Positions 56,989-64,000 of a stretch of 64,000 nucleotides of DNA are shown piece by piece. The stretch spans positions 7,006,001 to 7,070,000 of the forward strand of contig NZ_JACHND010000001.1 of NCBI RefSeq assembly GCF_014205275.1, written 5' to 3'. Position 1 is the stretch's first letter, and every line of letters begins with the position of its first letter. The DNA is from Sphaerisporangium siamense (GTDB lineage: Bacteria > Actinomycetota > Actinomycetes > Streptosporangiales > Streptosporangiaceae). The notes below the pieces were generated by a model that was not told where the DNA came from, made no database searches, and worked only from the letters and a program-made list of their open reading frames with translations. The position numbers were made by a program, and so were the translations under genes.

Positions 56989-57019
56989 CCCCGCCCGGCG
57001 GAGGGATCCGCGAGCGGGG
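56989..57019 (-). terminator. Hairpin after erpA
   Basis: CCCCGC/GCGGGG (56989-56994 with 57014-57019) encloses GCGGA-GGGA-TCCGC (56998-57011). It lies 19 bases beyond the erpA stop. Confidence 0.6.
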
Positions 57020-57037
57020 CCGGACCGCGCGCCGTCT

Positions 57038-57391
57038 TTAGTTGAACGAATCGCCGCAGGCGCAGGAACCGGTGGCGTTCGGGTTGTCGATCGTGAAGCC
57101 CGACTTCTCGATCGTGTCGACGAAGTCGACCGTGGCGCCCATGAGGTACGGCGCGCTCATGCGGTCGGTGACGACACTGACACCGCCGAAGTCGGAGACG
57201 ACGTCCCCGTCCATCGTGCGGTCGTCGAAGAAGAGCTGGTAGCGCAGACCGGAACAGCCGCCCGGCTGCACCGCGACGCGGAGCTGAAGCCCCTCCTCGC
57301 CCTGCTGTTCGAGCAGGCTGCGCACCTTGGCCGCGGCCGCGTCCGTGAGGATCAGGCCCTGCTGCGTGGTCTCGCTGCTCTCAACCGTCAT
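57038..57391 (-). CDS. erpA: Iron-sulfur cluster insertion protein ErpA/HesB-type
   Basis: A 117-residue A-type carrier that delivers [4Fe-4S] or [2Fe-2S] clusters to apoproteins. The three ligands are present: Cys46 in QPGGCSGLRYQL and Cys110/Cys112 in NATGSCACGDSF. ATG 57391 follows GGGGAG by seven bases. It is divergent from nadA, whose product is a [4Fe-4S] enzyme, and corresponds to Rv2204c. Confidence 0.94.
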   Translation of the reverse strand: MTVESSETTQQGLILTDAAAAKVRSLLEQQGEEGLQLRVAVQPGGCSGLRYQLFFDDRTMDGDVVSDFGGVSVVTDRMSAPYLMGATVDFVDTIEKSGFTIDNPNATGSCACGDSFN

Positions 57392-57552
57392 CTGTTGACT
57401 CCCCGTCTGCCCCAACGCCCCTTGGGGACGGTGGCCTTGTTCTGAGGTCGTACTCAGACGCTACCAACACCACGGCACGAGTACACATTCCTGTCTCAGG
57501 GTCCGGTACGCGGCCCCCCTCGGGAATAGCCGGCGGGTGCCATGTGTCATCA

Positions 57553-57574
57553 TTAGTCGTCAACTAGACGATAA
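57553..57574. promoter_or_regulatory. Candidate operator upstream of nadA
   Basis: TTAG-TCGTC-AACTA-GACGA-TAA is an inverted repeat (TCGTC/GACGA, outer TTA/TAA with one unpaired base) 35 bases before the nadA start, between erpA and nadA. NAD-synthesis genes in actinobacteria are often under NrtR- or NadQ-like control; assignment here is a guess. Confidence 0.4.
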
Positions 57575-57608
57575 GTCCTCCCAGGATCCCCACACGAGGT
57601 GCGCTGCC

Positions 57609-58793
57609 GTGACCACTACCGACACCGGGCTTCCCCTCTTCATCCTTGGCCGCGGGGCCGACCCGCACAGCGAGCGGGGCGTCGACTGCCCCGGCGACCT
57701 GCCCCCGGCCTCCGACCCGGATCTGGTCGCGCGCGCGGAACGGGCCAAGGCCGCCCTGGGCGACCGGCTGTTCGTGCTCGGCCACCACTACCAGCGCGAC
57801 GAGGTGATCCGGTTCGCCGACGTCACCGGCGACTCCTTCAAGCTGGCCCGCGAGGCGGCGGCCCGCCCCGAGGCGGAGTACATCGTCTTCTGCGGCGTCC
57901 ACTTCATGGCCGAGTCGGCCGACATCCTGACCGGCGACGACCAGAAGGTCGTGCTCCCGGACATGGCCGCGGGCTGCTCGATGGCGGACATGGCGACCTT
58001 CGACCAGGTCGAGGAGGCGTGGGACGTGCTGAGCGACCTCGGCCTCGCCGAGGTGACCGTGCCGATCACCTACATGAACTCCTCGGCCGACATCAAGGCG
58101 TTCTGCGGGCGCAACGGCGGCGCGGTCTGCACGTCCTCCAACGCCCGCCGCGCGCTGACCTGGGCCTTCGACCAGGGCCCCGAGGGGCCGGGCAAGGCCG
58201 CGGGCGACAGGAAGGTGCTGTTCCTGCCCGACCAGCACCTCGGGCGCAACACCGCGGTCCTGGAGATGGGGTTCTCGCTGGAGGACTGCGTGGTCTACAA
58301 CCCGCACCGCCCGAACGGCGGCCTCACCGACCAGCAGCTCAGGGACGCCAAGATGATCCTGTGGCGGGGCCACTGCTCGGTGCACGGCCGGTTCTCCGCC
58401 GCCTGCGTGGACGACGTGCGGGCGCGCGTCCCCGGGGTCAACGTGCTGGTGCACCCCGAGTGCCGCCACGACGTGGTCACCAAGGCCGACCACGTCGGCT
58501 CCACCGAGTACATCATCAAGACGCTGGAGCAGGCGCCCGCCGGCTCTGCGTGGGCGGTCGGCACCGAGCTCAACCTGGTCAAGCGGCTGGCGGCGGCGCA
58601 CCCGGACAAGACCGTGACGTTCCTGGACCGCACGGTCTGCTACTGCTCCACGATGAACCGCATCGACCTGCCGCACCTGGTGTGGGCGCTGGAGTCGCTG
58701 GCCGAGGGCCGGGTCGTCAACCAGATCACCGTGGACCCGGACACGACGCACTGGGCCAAGATCGCCCTCGACCGCATGCTGGCCCTGCCCTAG
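57609..58793 (+). CDS. nadA: Quinolinate synthase
   Basis: [4Fe-4S] enzyme condensing iminoaspartate with dihydroxyacetone phosphate to quinolinate, in NAD synthesis. 394 residues, with FVLGHHYQRDEV, IVFCGVHFMAESADIL (first cluster Cys), VNVLVHPECRHDVV (second), and TVCYCSTMNRI (third), the three-Cys pattern of NadA. GTG 57609 follows GAGGTG. nadB and nadC are not in the window. The neighbouring erpA is a plausible cluster donor. Confidence 0.95.
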   Translation: MTTTDTGLPLFILGRGADPHSERGVDCPGDLPPASDPDLVARAERAKAALGDRLFVLGHHYQRDEVIRFADVTGDSFKLAREAAARPEAEYIVFCGVHFMAESADILTGDDQKVVLPDMAAGCSMADMATFDQVEEAWDVLSDLGLAEVTVPITYMNSSADIKAFCGRNGGAVCTSSNARRALTWAFDQGPEGPGKAAGDRKVLFLPDQHLGRNTAVLEMGFSLEDCVVYNPHRPNGGLTDQQLRDAKMILWRGHCSVHGRFSAACVDDVRARVPGVNVLVHPECRHDVVTKADHVGSTEYIIKTLEQAPAGSAWAVGTELNLVKRLAAAHPDKTVTFLDRTVCYCSTMNRIDLPHLVWALESLAEGRVVNQITVDPDTTHWAKIALDRMLALP

Positions 58794-58806
58794 GCGGGCG
58801 GCCGGG

Positions 58807-59529
58807 CTAGACCAGCTCGTACAGCGCGCGCACGACGATCGTGATGGTGCCCTGCCCGGGGCTCAGCGCCCCCTTCTCCGCCGCCACGGCGAAGCGCGGG
58901 GGCGCGCCGTCGCCCTCCTCCTCCAGTTTGAGCACCCGCCCGACGCGGCGGCCGGTGAGCGTGGCGTACTGCCGGGCCTTGGCCAGGGCGTTGCGGTAGG
59001 CGGCGGCGCGGGCCGACCTCAGCAGGGTCTGGGAGCGGGAGATCTCGAAGGTCACGCCGGTCAGCCGCACCGCCTCGCCCGCGGCGGCGACGGCGTCCAC
59101 GACGGCGTCCGCCTTGGACAGGTCGCGGACCAGCGCCTCGACGCCCTGGGAGGCGCGGTAGCCCACGACCCTCGGGTACTTCTCGTACTCGGCGCCCAGG
59201 GACAGGTCGTTGGTGCGCAGGTCCTCCCGCGCCACCCCGGCGGCGACCAGGGCGTCGGTCAGCCGCGCGGCGGCCGCCCTGACGGCCGCGAACGCCTCCC
59301 CCGCCTTGTCCTTGCGCACCTCCACGCCCACGCCGAGGCGCATCACGTCCGGCACGGCGCGGACGCTCCCCCGGCCGGTGACGCCGACCTCGGCCGCCTC
59401 CCCCGCGGTGGGCGCCTCGTTCCCGCCGGGAGGGCGCGGGGCCGCGAGCGCGGGGCCCGCCTGGGCTCCGGCCAGGACGATCCCCGCCGCCGCCAGCACG
59501 GCGCTCACCTTGGTCACGCGCACAGTCAT
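58807..59529 (-). CDS. Secreted SIMPL domain protein (DUF541)
   Basis: A 240-residue exported protein with signal peptide (TVRVTKVSAVLAAAGIVLAGA ... ALAAP) and a SIMPL/BP26-type domain: VTGRGSVRAVPDVMRLGVGVEV at the start, DLRTNDLSLGAEYEKYPRVVGYRASQGVEALVRDL in the centre and the RSARAAAYRNALAKARQYATLTG helix. Relatives form large channel-like oligomers in the periplasm; the function in actinobacteria is unknown. ATG 59529 fits the signal peptide best. Confidence 0.85.
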   Translation of the reverse strand: MTVRVTKVSAVLAAAGIVLAGAQAGPALAAPRPPGGNEAPTAGEAAEVGVTGRGSVRAVPDVMRLGVGVEVRKDKAGEAFAAVRAAAARLTDALVAAGVAREDLRTNDLSLGAEYEKYPRVVGYRASQGVEALVRDLSKADAVVDAVAAAGEAVRLTGVTFEISRSQTLLRSARAAAYRNALAKARQYATLTGRRVGRVLKLEEEGDGAPPRFAVAAEKGALSPGQGTITIVVRALYELV

Positions 59530-59614
59530 GAGGCCATGCCACCACCGGGCGCGGCCGGCGCCGGCGAGCCGCCTCCGCACGCGGCGGGAACTTGACCAAT
59601 CGCAGACCCCGGCC

Positions 59615-61408
59615 TCACGCCTCCGCGGCGCCGTCCCCGCCGCGCCGCGGCAGGACGCGGGGCGGCGTCAGGAACCCCTCGGCGGTCACCGAGGCCAGGC
59701 CCACCTTGGGCAGGTCGCGGGTGTCCTCGAAGGCGATGAAGCGCGGGACCCACACCGGGTGGTACTTGGCGTTGGCCCGGTACAGCGATTCGAGCTGCCA
59801 CCAGCGCGACAGGAACAGCAGCGTGCCCCGCCACAGCCGGAGCACGGGCCCGGCGCCGAGGCGGGCGCCGCCCTCGAACACCGACCGGAACATGGCGAAG
59901 TTGAGTGAGATCCGCTTGACGCCGAGCCGGTCCGCCTCGGCGATCAGCCCGGCGACCATGAACTCCATCAGCCCGTTGTCGCCGCCCCTGTCGCGCCGCA
60001 TGAGGTCCAGCGACAGGCCGTCCTCGCCCCAGGGCACGAAGGACAGGATCGCCGCGAGCCTGCCGGCGGCGTCCCTGGCCTCGACCAGGACGCACGCGCC
60101 GTCCGCCGGGTCGCCCAGGCGGCCGAGCGCCATGGAGAAGCCCCGCTCGGCCCGCGTGCCGCGCCAGGCGGCGGCGCGGTCGATGACGTGGCGCGTCTCC
60201 TCGGGCGTCAGGTCGGCGTGCCGGCGGATGCGCAGCGTGAACCCGGCGCGGCGCACCCGGTTGACGGCCTGGCGGACCCCGCGCATCTCCCGTCCCTCCA
60301 GGCCGAAGGCCGCGGCCTCGATCACGGCCTCGTCCCCGAGCTCCAGCACCCGCAGCCCGGCCCGGACGTAGGCGTGCGCGCCGGCCTCGCCGGGGCCGAT
60401 CGCGGCGGCGGCCCAGCCGTAGCGGCGGGCCTCGTCCAGCCAGGCGCGGATGGCGTGCCCCCACGCCTCGACGTCGCCGATCGGGTCTCCCCCGGCCAGG
60501 CAGACCCCGGCGACGACCCGGTAGGAGACGGCGGCCTTGCCGCTCGGCGAGAAGATGACGGCGCGGTCGCGGCGGGTGGCGAAGTAGCCGAGCGAGTCAC
60601 GCGAGCCGTAGGAGCGCAGGAGCGCCCTGACGCGCTCCTCGCTCTCGGCGGGCAGCTCGGCCCTGGCCCGCTGGGAGCGGAACAGCACGGCGAAGGCCAC
60701 CAGCACCGCGACGGCGCTCAGCAGGCCGATGACCAGGTTCACCCACGACGGAGGGCGTCCGGCCCGGTAGAAGTCCAGGGTGACGACCCCGCCCAGGGTG
60801 CGTTCCAGCGTCCAGGCGAGGTGGTCGCGGGGCTTGAGCGTGCCGGGGAAGAGCGCGACCAGCGTGTAGCCGACGGCGAACGACACCCCCAGCAGCGAGC
60901 CCAGCGTGAGCAGGGCCTTCCTGAAGGACGCGCGGCGGGTCGGGGCGAAGAACTCGTCGCGCGTGGCGGCCAGCACGCCGAGGACCACCGCCGACACCAC
61001 GAGGTTGACGTCGGCCGCGACGACCTGACCCGTGAGCGAGAACTCCTCCACCAGGTCGGGCATCAGGGACGAGGAGAGCACGACCGCGAGGTTGCCGAGC
61101 ACGAGCAGCGCGAAGATGGCCGTGACGACGCCGTAGGCGGCCCTCTTGCGGCGGGCCAGGGCCCCGGCGAGGATCGCCAGGAACACCGCGTACCCGAGGT
61201 TCGGCTCGACGGGGAAGACCGCCGTCTCGATCAGGCCGGTGACGGGGCCGAGCGTGCTGCGCAGCGGGCCCGCGACCGCGATGGCCGCCGAGTACACGGC
61301 GGCCACCGCCATGCACACCGACAGCACGCGCGGCACCCTGACCCGGAAACGCCCTCCCGCCTCGGCCCGTACGGCCACGCCGTCGCGGCCCTGCTCGGTC
61401 ACTGCCAC
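59615..61408 (-). CDS. DUF2156 / phosphatidylglycerol lysyltransferase-domain membrane protein
   Basis: A 597-residue protein with about six N-terminal TM helices (~25-250) and a C-terminal DUF2156 domain built of two GNAT-like folds (YFATRRDRAVIFSPSGKAAVSYRVVAGVCLAGGDPIGD ... LMRRDRGGDNGLMEFMVAGLIAEA ... SLNFAMFRSVFEGG). It resembles MprF and the N-terminal part of mycobacterial LysX, which attach lysine from Lys-tRNA to phosphatidylglycerol. No lysyl-tRNA synthetase domain is fused. GTG 61408 follows GGGGGGA; GTG 61438 is the alternative. Lies downstream of the psp operon on the same strand and fits membrane stress response. Confidence 0.87.
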   Translation of the reverse strand: MAVTEQGRDGVAVRAEAGGRFRVRVPRVLSVCMAVAAVYSAAIAVAGPLRSTLGPVTGLIETAVFPVEPNLGYAVFLAILAGALARRKRAAYGVVTAIFALLVLGNLAVVLSSSLMPDLVEEFSLTGQVVAADVNLVVSAVVLGVLAATRDEFFAPTRRASFRKALLTLGSLLGVSFAVGYTLVALFPGTLKPRDHLAWTLERTLGGVVTLDFYRAGRPPSWVNLVIGLLSAVAVLVAFAVLFRSQRARAELPAESEERVRALLRSYGSRDSLGYFATRRDRAVIFSPSGKAAVSYRVVAGVCLAGGDPIGDVEAWGHAIRAWLDEARRYGWAAAAIGPGEAGAHAYVRAGLRVLELGDEAVIEAAAFGLEGREMRGVRQAVNRVRRAGFTLRIRRHADLTPEETRHVIDRAAAWRGTRAERGFSMALGRLGDPADGACVLVEARDAAGRLAAILSFVPWGEDGLSLDLMRRDRGGDNGLMEFMVAGLIAEADRLGVKRISLNFAMFRSVFEGGARLGAGPVLRLWRGTLLFLSRWWQLESLYRANAKYHPVWVPRFIAFEDTRDLPKVGLASVTAEGFLTPPRVLPRRGGDGAAEA

Positions 61409-61545
61409 CCTGTGTCCCCCCGGCGATGACTCGGTCACGCCGGGTATACCCCTCGATTCGTATCGTTAAGGGCGCGCGGGCATTACTGATCGTTCTAGGC
61501 GGGCCGGGACCGTGCTCCCGGGGGCCGCGCAGGCGGCGGCCGTGG

Positions 61546-62106
61546 TCAGAGGCCGGGGGCTCCCCAGAGGGGGAACCAGCGGGAGAGGTCCGGCTCGATC
61601 TTCAGATCGCCGGACACGGCGGCGCGCACCTCCAGCTCCAGGGCGTTGTCCCTGCGCTGACCCGTCAGCGGCGCGAAGGGATAGAAGGTGCCCTGCTTGT
61701 AGAGGTAGACCAGGGCCAGGCGGCGTCCCGGCCCGTCGGTGAAGGCGGCCGTCGAGCACAGCAGGGACGGCCCGAAGCCCGCGCCCTCCAGCGAGGAGTT
61801 GATGCCGTGCAGGTCGGTGACCAGCGTGGAAAGGTCGTCGGGGCTCCGGCGCGCCACCAGCCAGGTGTAGCCGTAGGAGTCCTGGGTCTGCTCGACCTCG
61901 GAGTCGCCGAGCAGGGCCCGGATGTCCTGCTGGAGGGTGGCGAAGGCGCCGCCCTCGGCCGCGCGGAAGCACACCGAGCCGGTGCCCGTGGGCGTGAAAC
62001 CGGTGGCCGCCTGCAGGGTCACCGCGGCGGACGGCAGCGCGAACAGGGCGTCCAGGTCGGGTTTGGCGGGTCTGCTGCGCCCGAGCAGCGCGTCCAGCCA
62101 TCGCAC
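61546..62106 (-). CDS. pspAB: PspA-associated protein PspAB
   Basis: A 186-residue soluble protein matching the actinobacterial PspAB family (RWLDALLGRSRPAKPDLDALFALPSAAVTLQ; DSYGYTWLVARRSPDDLSTLVTDLHGINSSLEGAGFGPSLLCSTAAF). It lies four bases behind htpX. In actinobacteria the set PspA, PspAA, HtpX and PspAB forms a membrane-damage response unit; the biochemical role of PspAB is unknown. Confidence 0.9.
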   Translation of the reverse strand: MRWLDALLGRSRPAKPDLDALFALPSAAVTLQAATGFTPTGTGSVCFRAAEGGAFATLQQDIRALLGDSEVEQTQDSYGYTWLVARRSPDDLSTLVTDLHGINSSLEGAGFGPSLLCSTAAFTDGPGRRLALVYLYKQGTFYPFAPLTGQRRDNALELEVRAAVSGDLKIEPDLSRWFPLWGAPGL

Positions 62107-62110
62107 CGGC

Positions 62111-63022
62111 TCAGGCCCCCCGTCCGAGCTGTGCGGAGATGCGGCTGAGCTGGTCCAGGCGGCGCTCCAGCGGCGGGTGGGTGGCGAACAGGGTGGCCAG
62201 GCTCGCGCCGGCGCTCCTGCCCGACAGGGCCGGGGCGAAGAAGAACGCGTTGAAGGGCTGGGCCTCGCGCAGGTCGCGGGTCGGGATGCGCGACATGTCG
62301 CCGGTGACCTTGACCAGGGCGCTGGCCAGGGCGGAGGGGCGCTGGGTGAGCAGGGCGCCCGCCCGGTCGGCCGACAGCTCGCGGTAGCGCGACAGCGCGC
62401 GGGTGAGCAGGAAGCTGACGGCGTACACGATCAGCGAGACGAGCATGATGATGAGCCCGATCGGCGGGCCGTTGTTGTTGCCCCGGTCGCGGCCGAGGCC
62501 GCTGTAGAGGGCGAAGCGGGTCATCAGGCCGGCGACGACGCCGAGGAACGAGGCGATGGTCATCACGGCGACGTCGCGGTGCGCCACGTGCGACATCTCG
62601 TGGGCGATGACGCCTTCGAGTTCCAGAGGGTCGAGCCGCCGCAGCAGGCCGGTGGTGACGCAGACGACCGCGTGCTTCTGGTCGCGGCCGGTGGCGAAGG
62701 CGTTCGGCACGTCGCTGTCGGCGATGGCGACCCGCGGCTTGGGGGTGTTGGAGATCACGCTCAGCCGGTCGACGACCCCGTGCAGCTCCGGTGCCTCCTG
62801 CGGGGAGACCTCCCTGCCGTGCATCGCGAACAACGCGATCCTGTCGGAGAGGAAGTACTGGACCAGCAGGAGGCCACCGGCGAGAACGAGGACGACGATC
62901 GCCCGGACCCCCACGGCGATCAGCGCGCCCACGAAGGCGACGTAGAGCAGGCCGAGCAGGAACATGGTGACGACCATGCGCACGGTCAGTCCCCGGTCGG
63001 GGGCGTACCGGGTTTGAGTCAT
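62111..63022 (-). CDS. htpX: Zinc metalloprotease HtpX
   Basis: 303-residue membrane protease of family M48B that degrades damaged membrane proteins. VIAHEMSHVAHRD carries HExxH, and RELSADRAGALLT the third zinc ligand (Glu). Four hydrophobic segments. ATG 63022, nine bases after pspAA. Part of the pspA-pspAA-htpX-pspAB operon. Confidence 0.95.
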   Translation of the reverse strand: MTQTRYAPDRGLTVRMVVTMFLLGLLYVAFVGALIAVGVRAIVVLVLAGGLLLVQYFLSDRIALFAMHGREVSPQEAPELHGVVDRLSVISNTPKPRVAIADSDVPNAFATGRDQKHAVVCVTTGLLRRLDPLELEGVIAHEMSHVAHRDVAVMTIASFLGVVAGLMTRFALYSGLGRDRGNNNGPPIGLIIMLVSLIVYAVSFLLTRALSRYRELSADRAGALLTQRPSALASALVKVTGDMSRIPTRDLREAQPFNAFFFAPALSGRSAGASLATLFATHPPLERRLDQLSRISAQLGRGA

Positions 63023-63031
63023 ATGCCCAAA

Positions 63032-63310
63032 CTATCCCGGGATGAGACCCGAATCCCCAAGCATTCCCCTCACTTCGTCGATCGAAGCGTCAGAGGGAGG
63101 CAAAATCAGCTCGGACGGCTCCAGCGCGTCGTCGGGGAGCGGCTTGCCGAGCTGGCGCACCTTGTCCAGCAGCGCGTGGAGCTTGGAGCGGAACTCGGTC
63201 TCGTCATCGGTCTCGATGGCCGCTTCCAGCTCGGTGTCCAGGGCGTTGAGCACGTCGATGTCGCCCTCGGCGATCTGGACCTGCCCCTCCCCCATGATGC
63301 GGACGATCAC
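63032..63310 (-). CDS. pspAA: PspA-associated protein PspAA
   Basis: A 92-residue protein (IVRIMGEGQVQIAEGDIDVLNALDTELEAAIETDDETEFRSKLHALLDKVRQLG) of the PspAA family, which accompanies PspA in actinobacteria. GTG 63310 overlaps the pspA stop by four bases (GTGA), so stoichiometry with PspA is likely fixed by coupling. Confidence 0.93.
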   Translation of the reverse strand: MIVRIMGEGQVQIAEGDIDVLNALDTELEAAIETDDETEFRSKLHALLDKVRQLGKPLPDDALEPSELILPPSDASIDEVRGMLGDSGLIPG

Positions 63311-64000
63311 AAGCCCTCCCCAGGCTGGCGGTACTGCTGGGTGTGCTGGGTGGGGGCCTGCTGCGGAGCCGCCTGCTGCTGGTTCTGCGGGCCGGACTCG
63401 ATCGCGTCACGCGGCGCCGGGCCCTGGCCGAGCTCCGCCTTCATGCGGGCGAGCTCCAGCTCGACGTCGTGGCCGCCGCCCATGCGGTCGAGCTCGGCCT
63501 GGATGTCGTCGCCGCGCTGGCCGCTGAAGTCGTCCAGCGCACCGCTGGCCAGCAGCTCGTCGATCGCGCCGGCGCGCGCCTGCATCTGGGCGGTCTTGTC
63601 CTCGGCGCGCTGGATCGCCAGACCCACGTCGCCCATCTCTTCGGAGATGCCGGAGAACGCCTCGTTGATGCGCGTCTGCGCCTCGGCGGCGGTGTACGTC
63701 GCCTTGATGGTCTCCTTCCGGTGACGGAAAGAGTCGACCTTGGTCTGGAGGCGCTGGCTCGCGAGGGTGAGCTTCTCCTCCTCACCCTGGAGGTTGTTGT
63801 GCTGCACCTGCAGGTCGGCGATCTGGGTCTGCAGCGCCGACCGGCGGCTCAGCGCCTCGCGCGCCAGGTCCTCACGGCCGACGCTCAGCGCCTTGCGGCC
63901 CTGGTCCTCCAGCTTGTTCGACTGCTGCTGGATCTGGTTGATCTGCAGTTCCACCCGCTTGCGCGAGGTGGCGACGTCGGCCACACCCCGGCGAACCTTC
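63307..64000 (-). CDS. pspA: PspA/IM30 phage shock protein (5' end outside window)
   Basis: ESCRT-III-like coiled-coil protein that protects damaged membranes. The visible part continues in frame to the right edge (KVRRGVADVATSRKR), so the N-terminal amphipathic helix (about 45-50 residues) lies beyond. Long helical hairpin (LQINQIQQQSNKLEDQGRKAL ... KVDSFRHRKETIKATYTAAEAQTRINEAFSGISEEMGD) and a Gln/Pro-rich C-terminus typical of actinobacterial members. First gene of the operon within the window. Confidence 0.95.
   Translation of the reverse strand, partial: KVRRGVADVATSRKRVELQINQIQQQSNKLEDQGRKALSVGREDLAREALSRRSALQTQIADLQVQHNNLQGEEEKLTLASQRLQTKVDSFRHRKETIKATYTAAEAQTRINEAFSGISEEMGDVGLAIQRAEDKTAQMQARAGAIDELLASGALDDFSGQRGDDIQAELDRMGGGHDVELELARMKAELGQGPAPRDAIESGPQNQQQAAPQQAPTQHTQQYRQPGEGL

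Overview
This is a high-GC actinomycete chromosome segment, most like the Streptosporangiales (Nonomuraea, Streptosporangium, Actinomadura group). The evidence is very high third-position GC, frequent GTG starts, 4-base ATGA/GTGA stop-start overlaps, a qcrCAB/cta respiratory locus of actinobacterial type and a c-di-AMP riboswitch before a cell-wall hydrolase. From memory, the gene order resembles Mycobacterium tuberculosis Rv2182c-Rv2204c (acyltransferase, ArsA-like, SRPBCC, fadD15, pimB', NlpC/P60, DEDDh-UvrC-like, trpD, ctaE-qcrCAB, ctaF, ctaC, adoK, HesB). I use this as the conserved backbone; everything between those genes is accessory.

Layout. 1-2.0 kb: 3' part of hypF, running off the left edge, with in-frame repeats, followed by a 27-bp tandem repeat array. 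2.1-14.1 kb: YceI protein, PlsC acyltransferase, Est30-like esterase, small membrane protein, secreted propeller; the minus-strand run SRPBCC > ArsA-like ATPase > DUF5304-like protein > ROK glucokinase > EEP phosphatase; then metallophosphoesterase, fadD15-like ligase and a BKACE enzyme. 14.2-22.6 kb: accessory block with a 1,415-residue soluble poly-HAMP hybrid kinase and a CUT1 sugar ABC transporter without its ATPase, under a divergent IclR regulator. 22.7-34.2 kb: pimB', Ste24-like M48 protease, secreted HExxH protease, a signal-less CHAP endolysin-like protein, two NlpC/P60 hydrolases (the first behind a c-di-AMP riboswitch and a Crp-like site, and apparently using a CTG start), an ArsR-MFS pair, and a NYN-domain protein.

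34.4-43.4 kb: DEDDh/GIY-YIG nuclease and a stand-alone Lrp/AsnC RAM protein (backbone), interrupted by the most unusual genes of the window: a 1,188-residue Ski2-like helicase with two tandem four-cysteine modules, an unknown 418-residue helical protein with one hydrophobic segment and a TTA codon, and a small TM protein resembling the EACC1 component of bacterial conflict systems. AT-rich or gene-poor DNA flanks them. This is the best candidate for an undescribed system.

43.4-64 kb: trpD, a degenerate receiver protein, ctaE-qcrC-qcrA-qcrB, an L,D-transpeptidase lipoprotein, ctaC-ctaD-ctaF, a cysteine desulfurase-TusA pair, an adenosine kinase-like PfkB enzyme, erpA, nadA, a SIMPL protein, a DUF2156 lysyltransferase-like membrane protein, and the envelope-stress operon pspA-pspAA-htpX-pspAB (pspA runs off the right edge). 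The right half joins respiration (bc1-aa3 supercomplex), sulfur and Fe-S supply (desulfurase, TusA, ErpA, the Fe-S enzyme NadA) and envelope maintenance.
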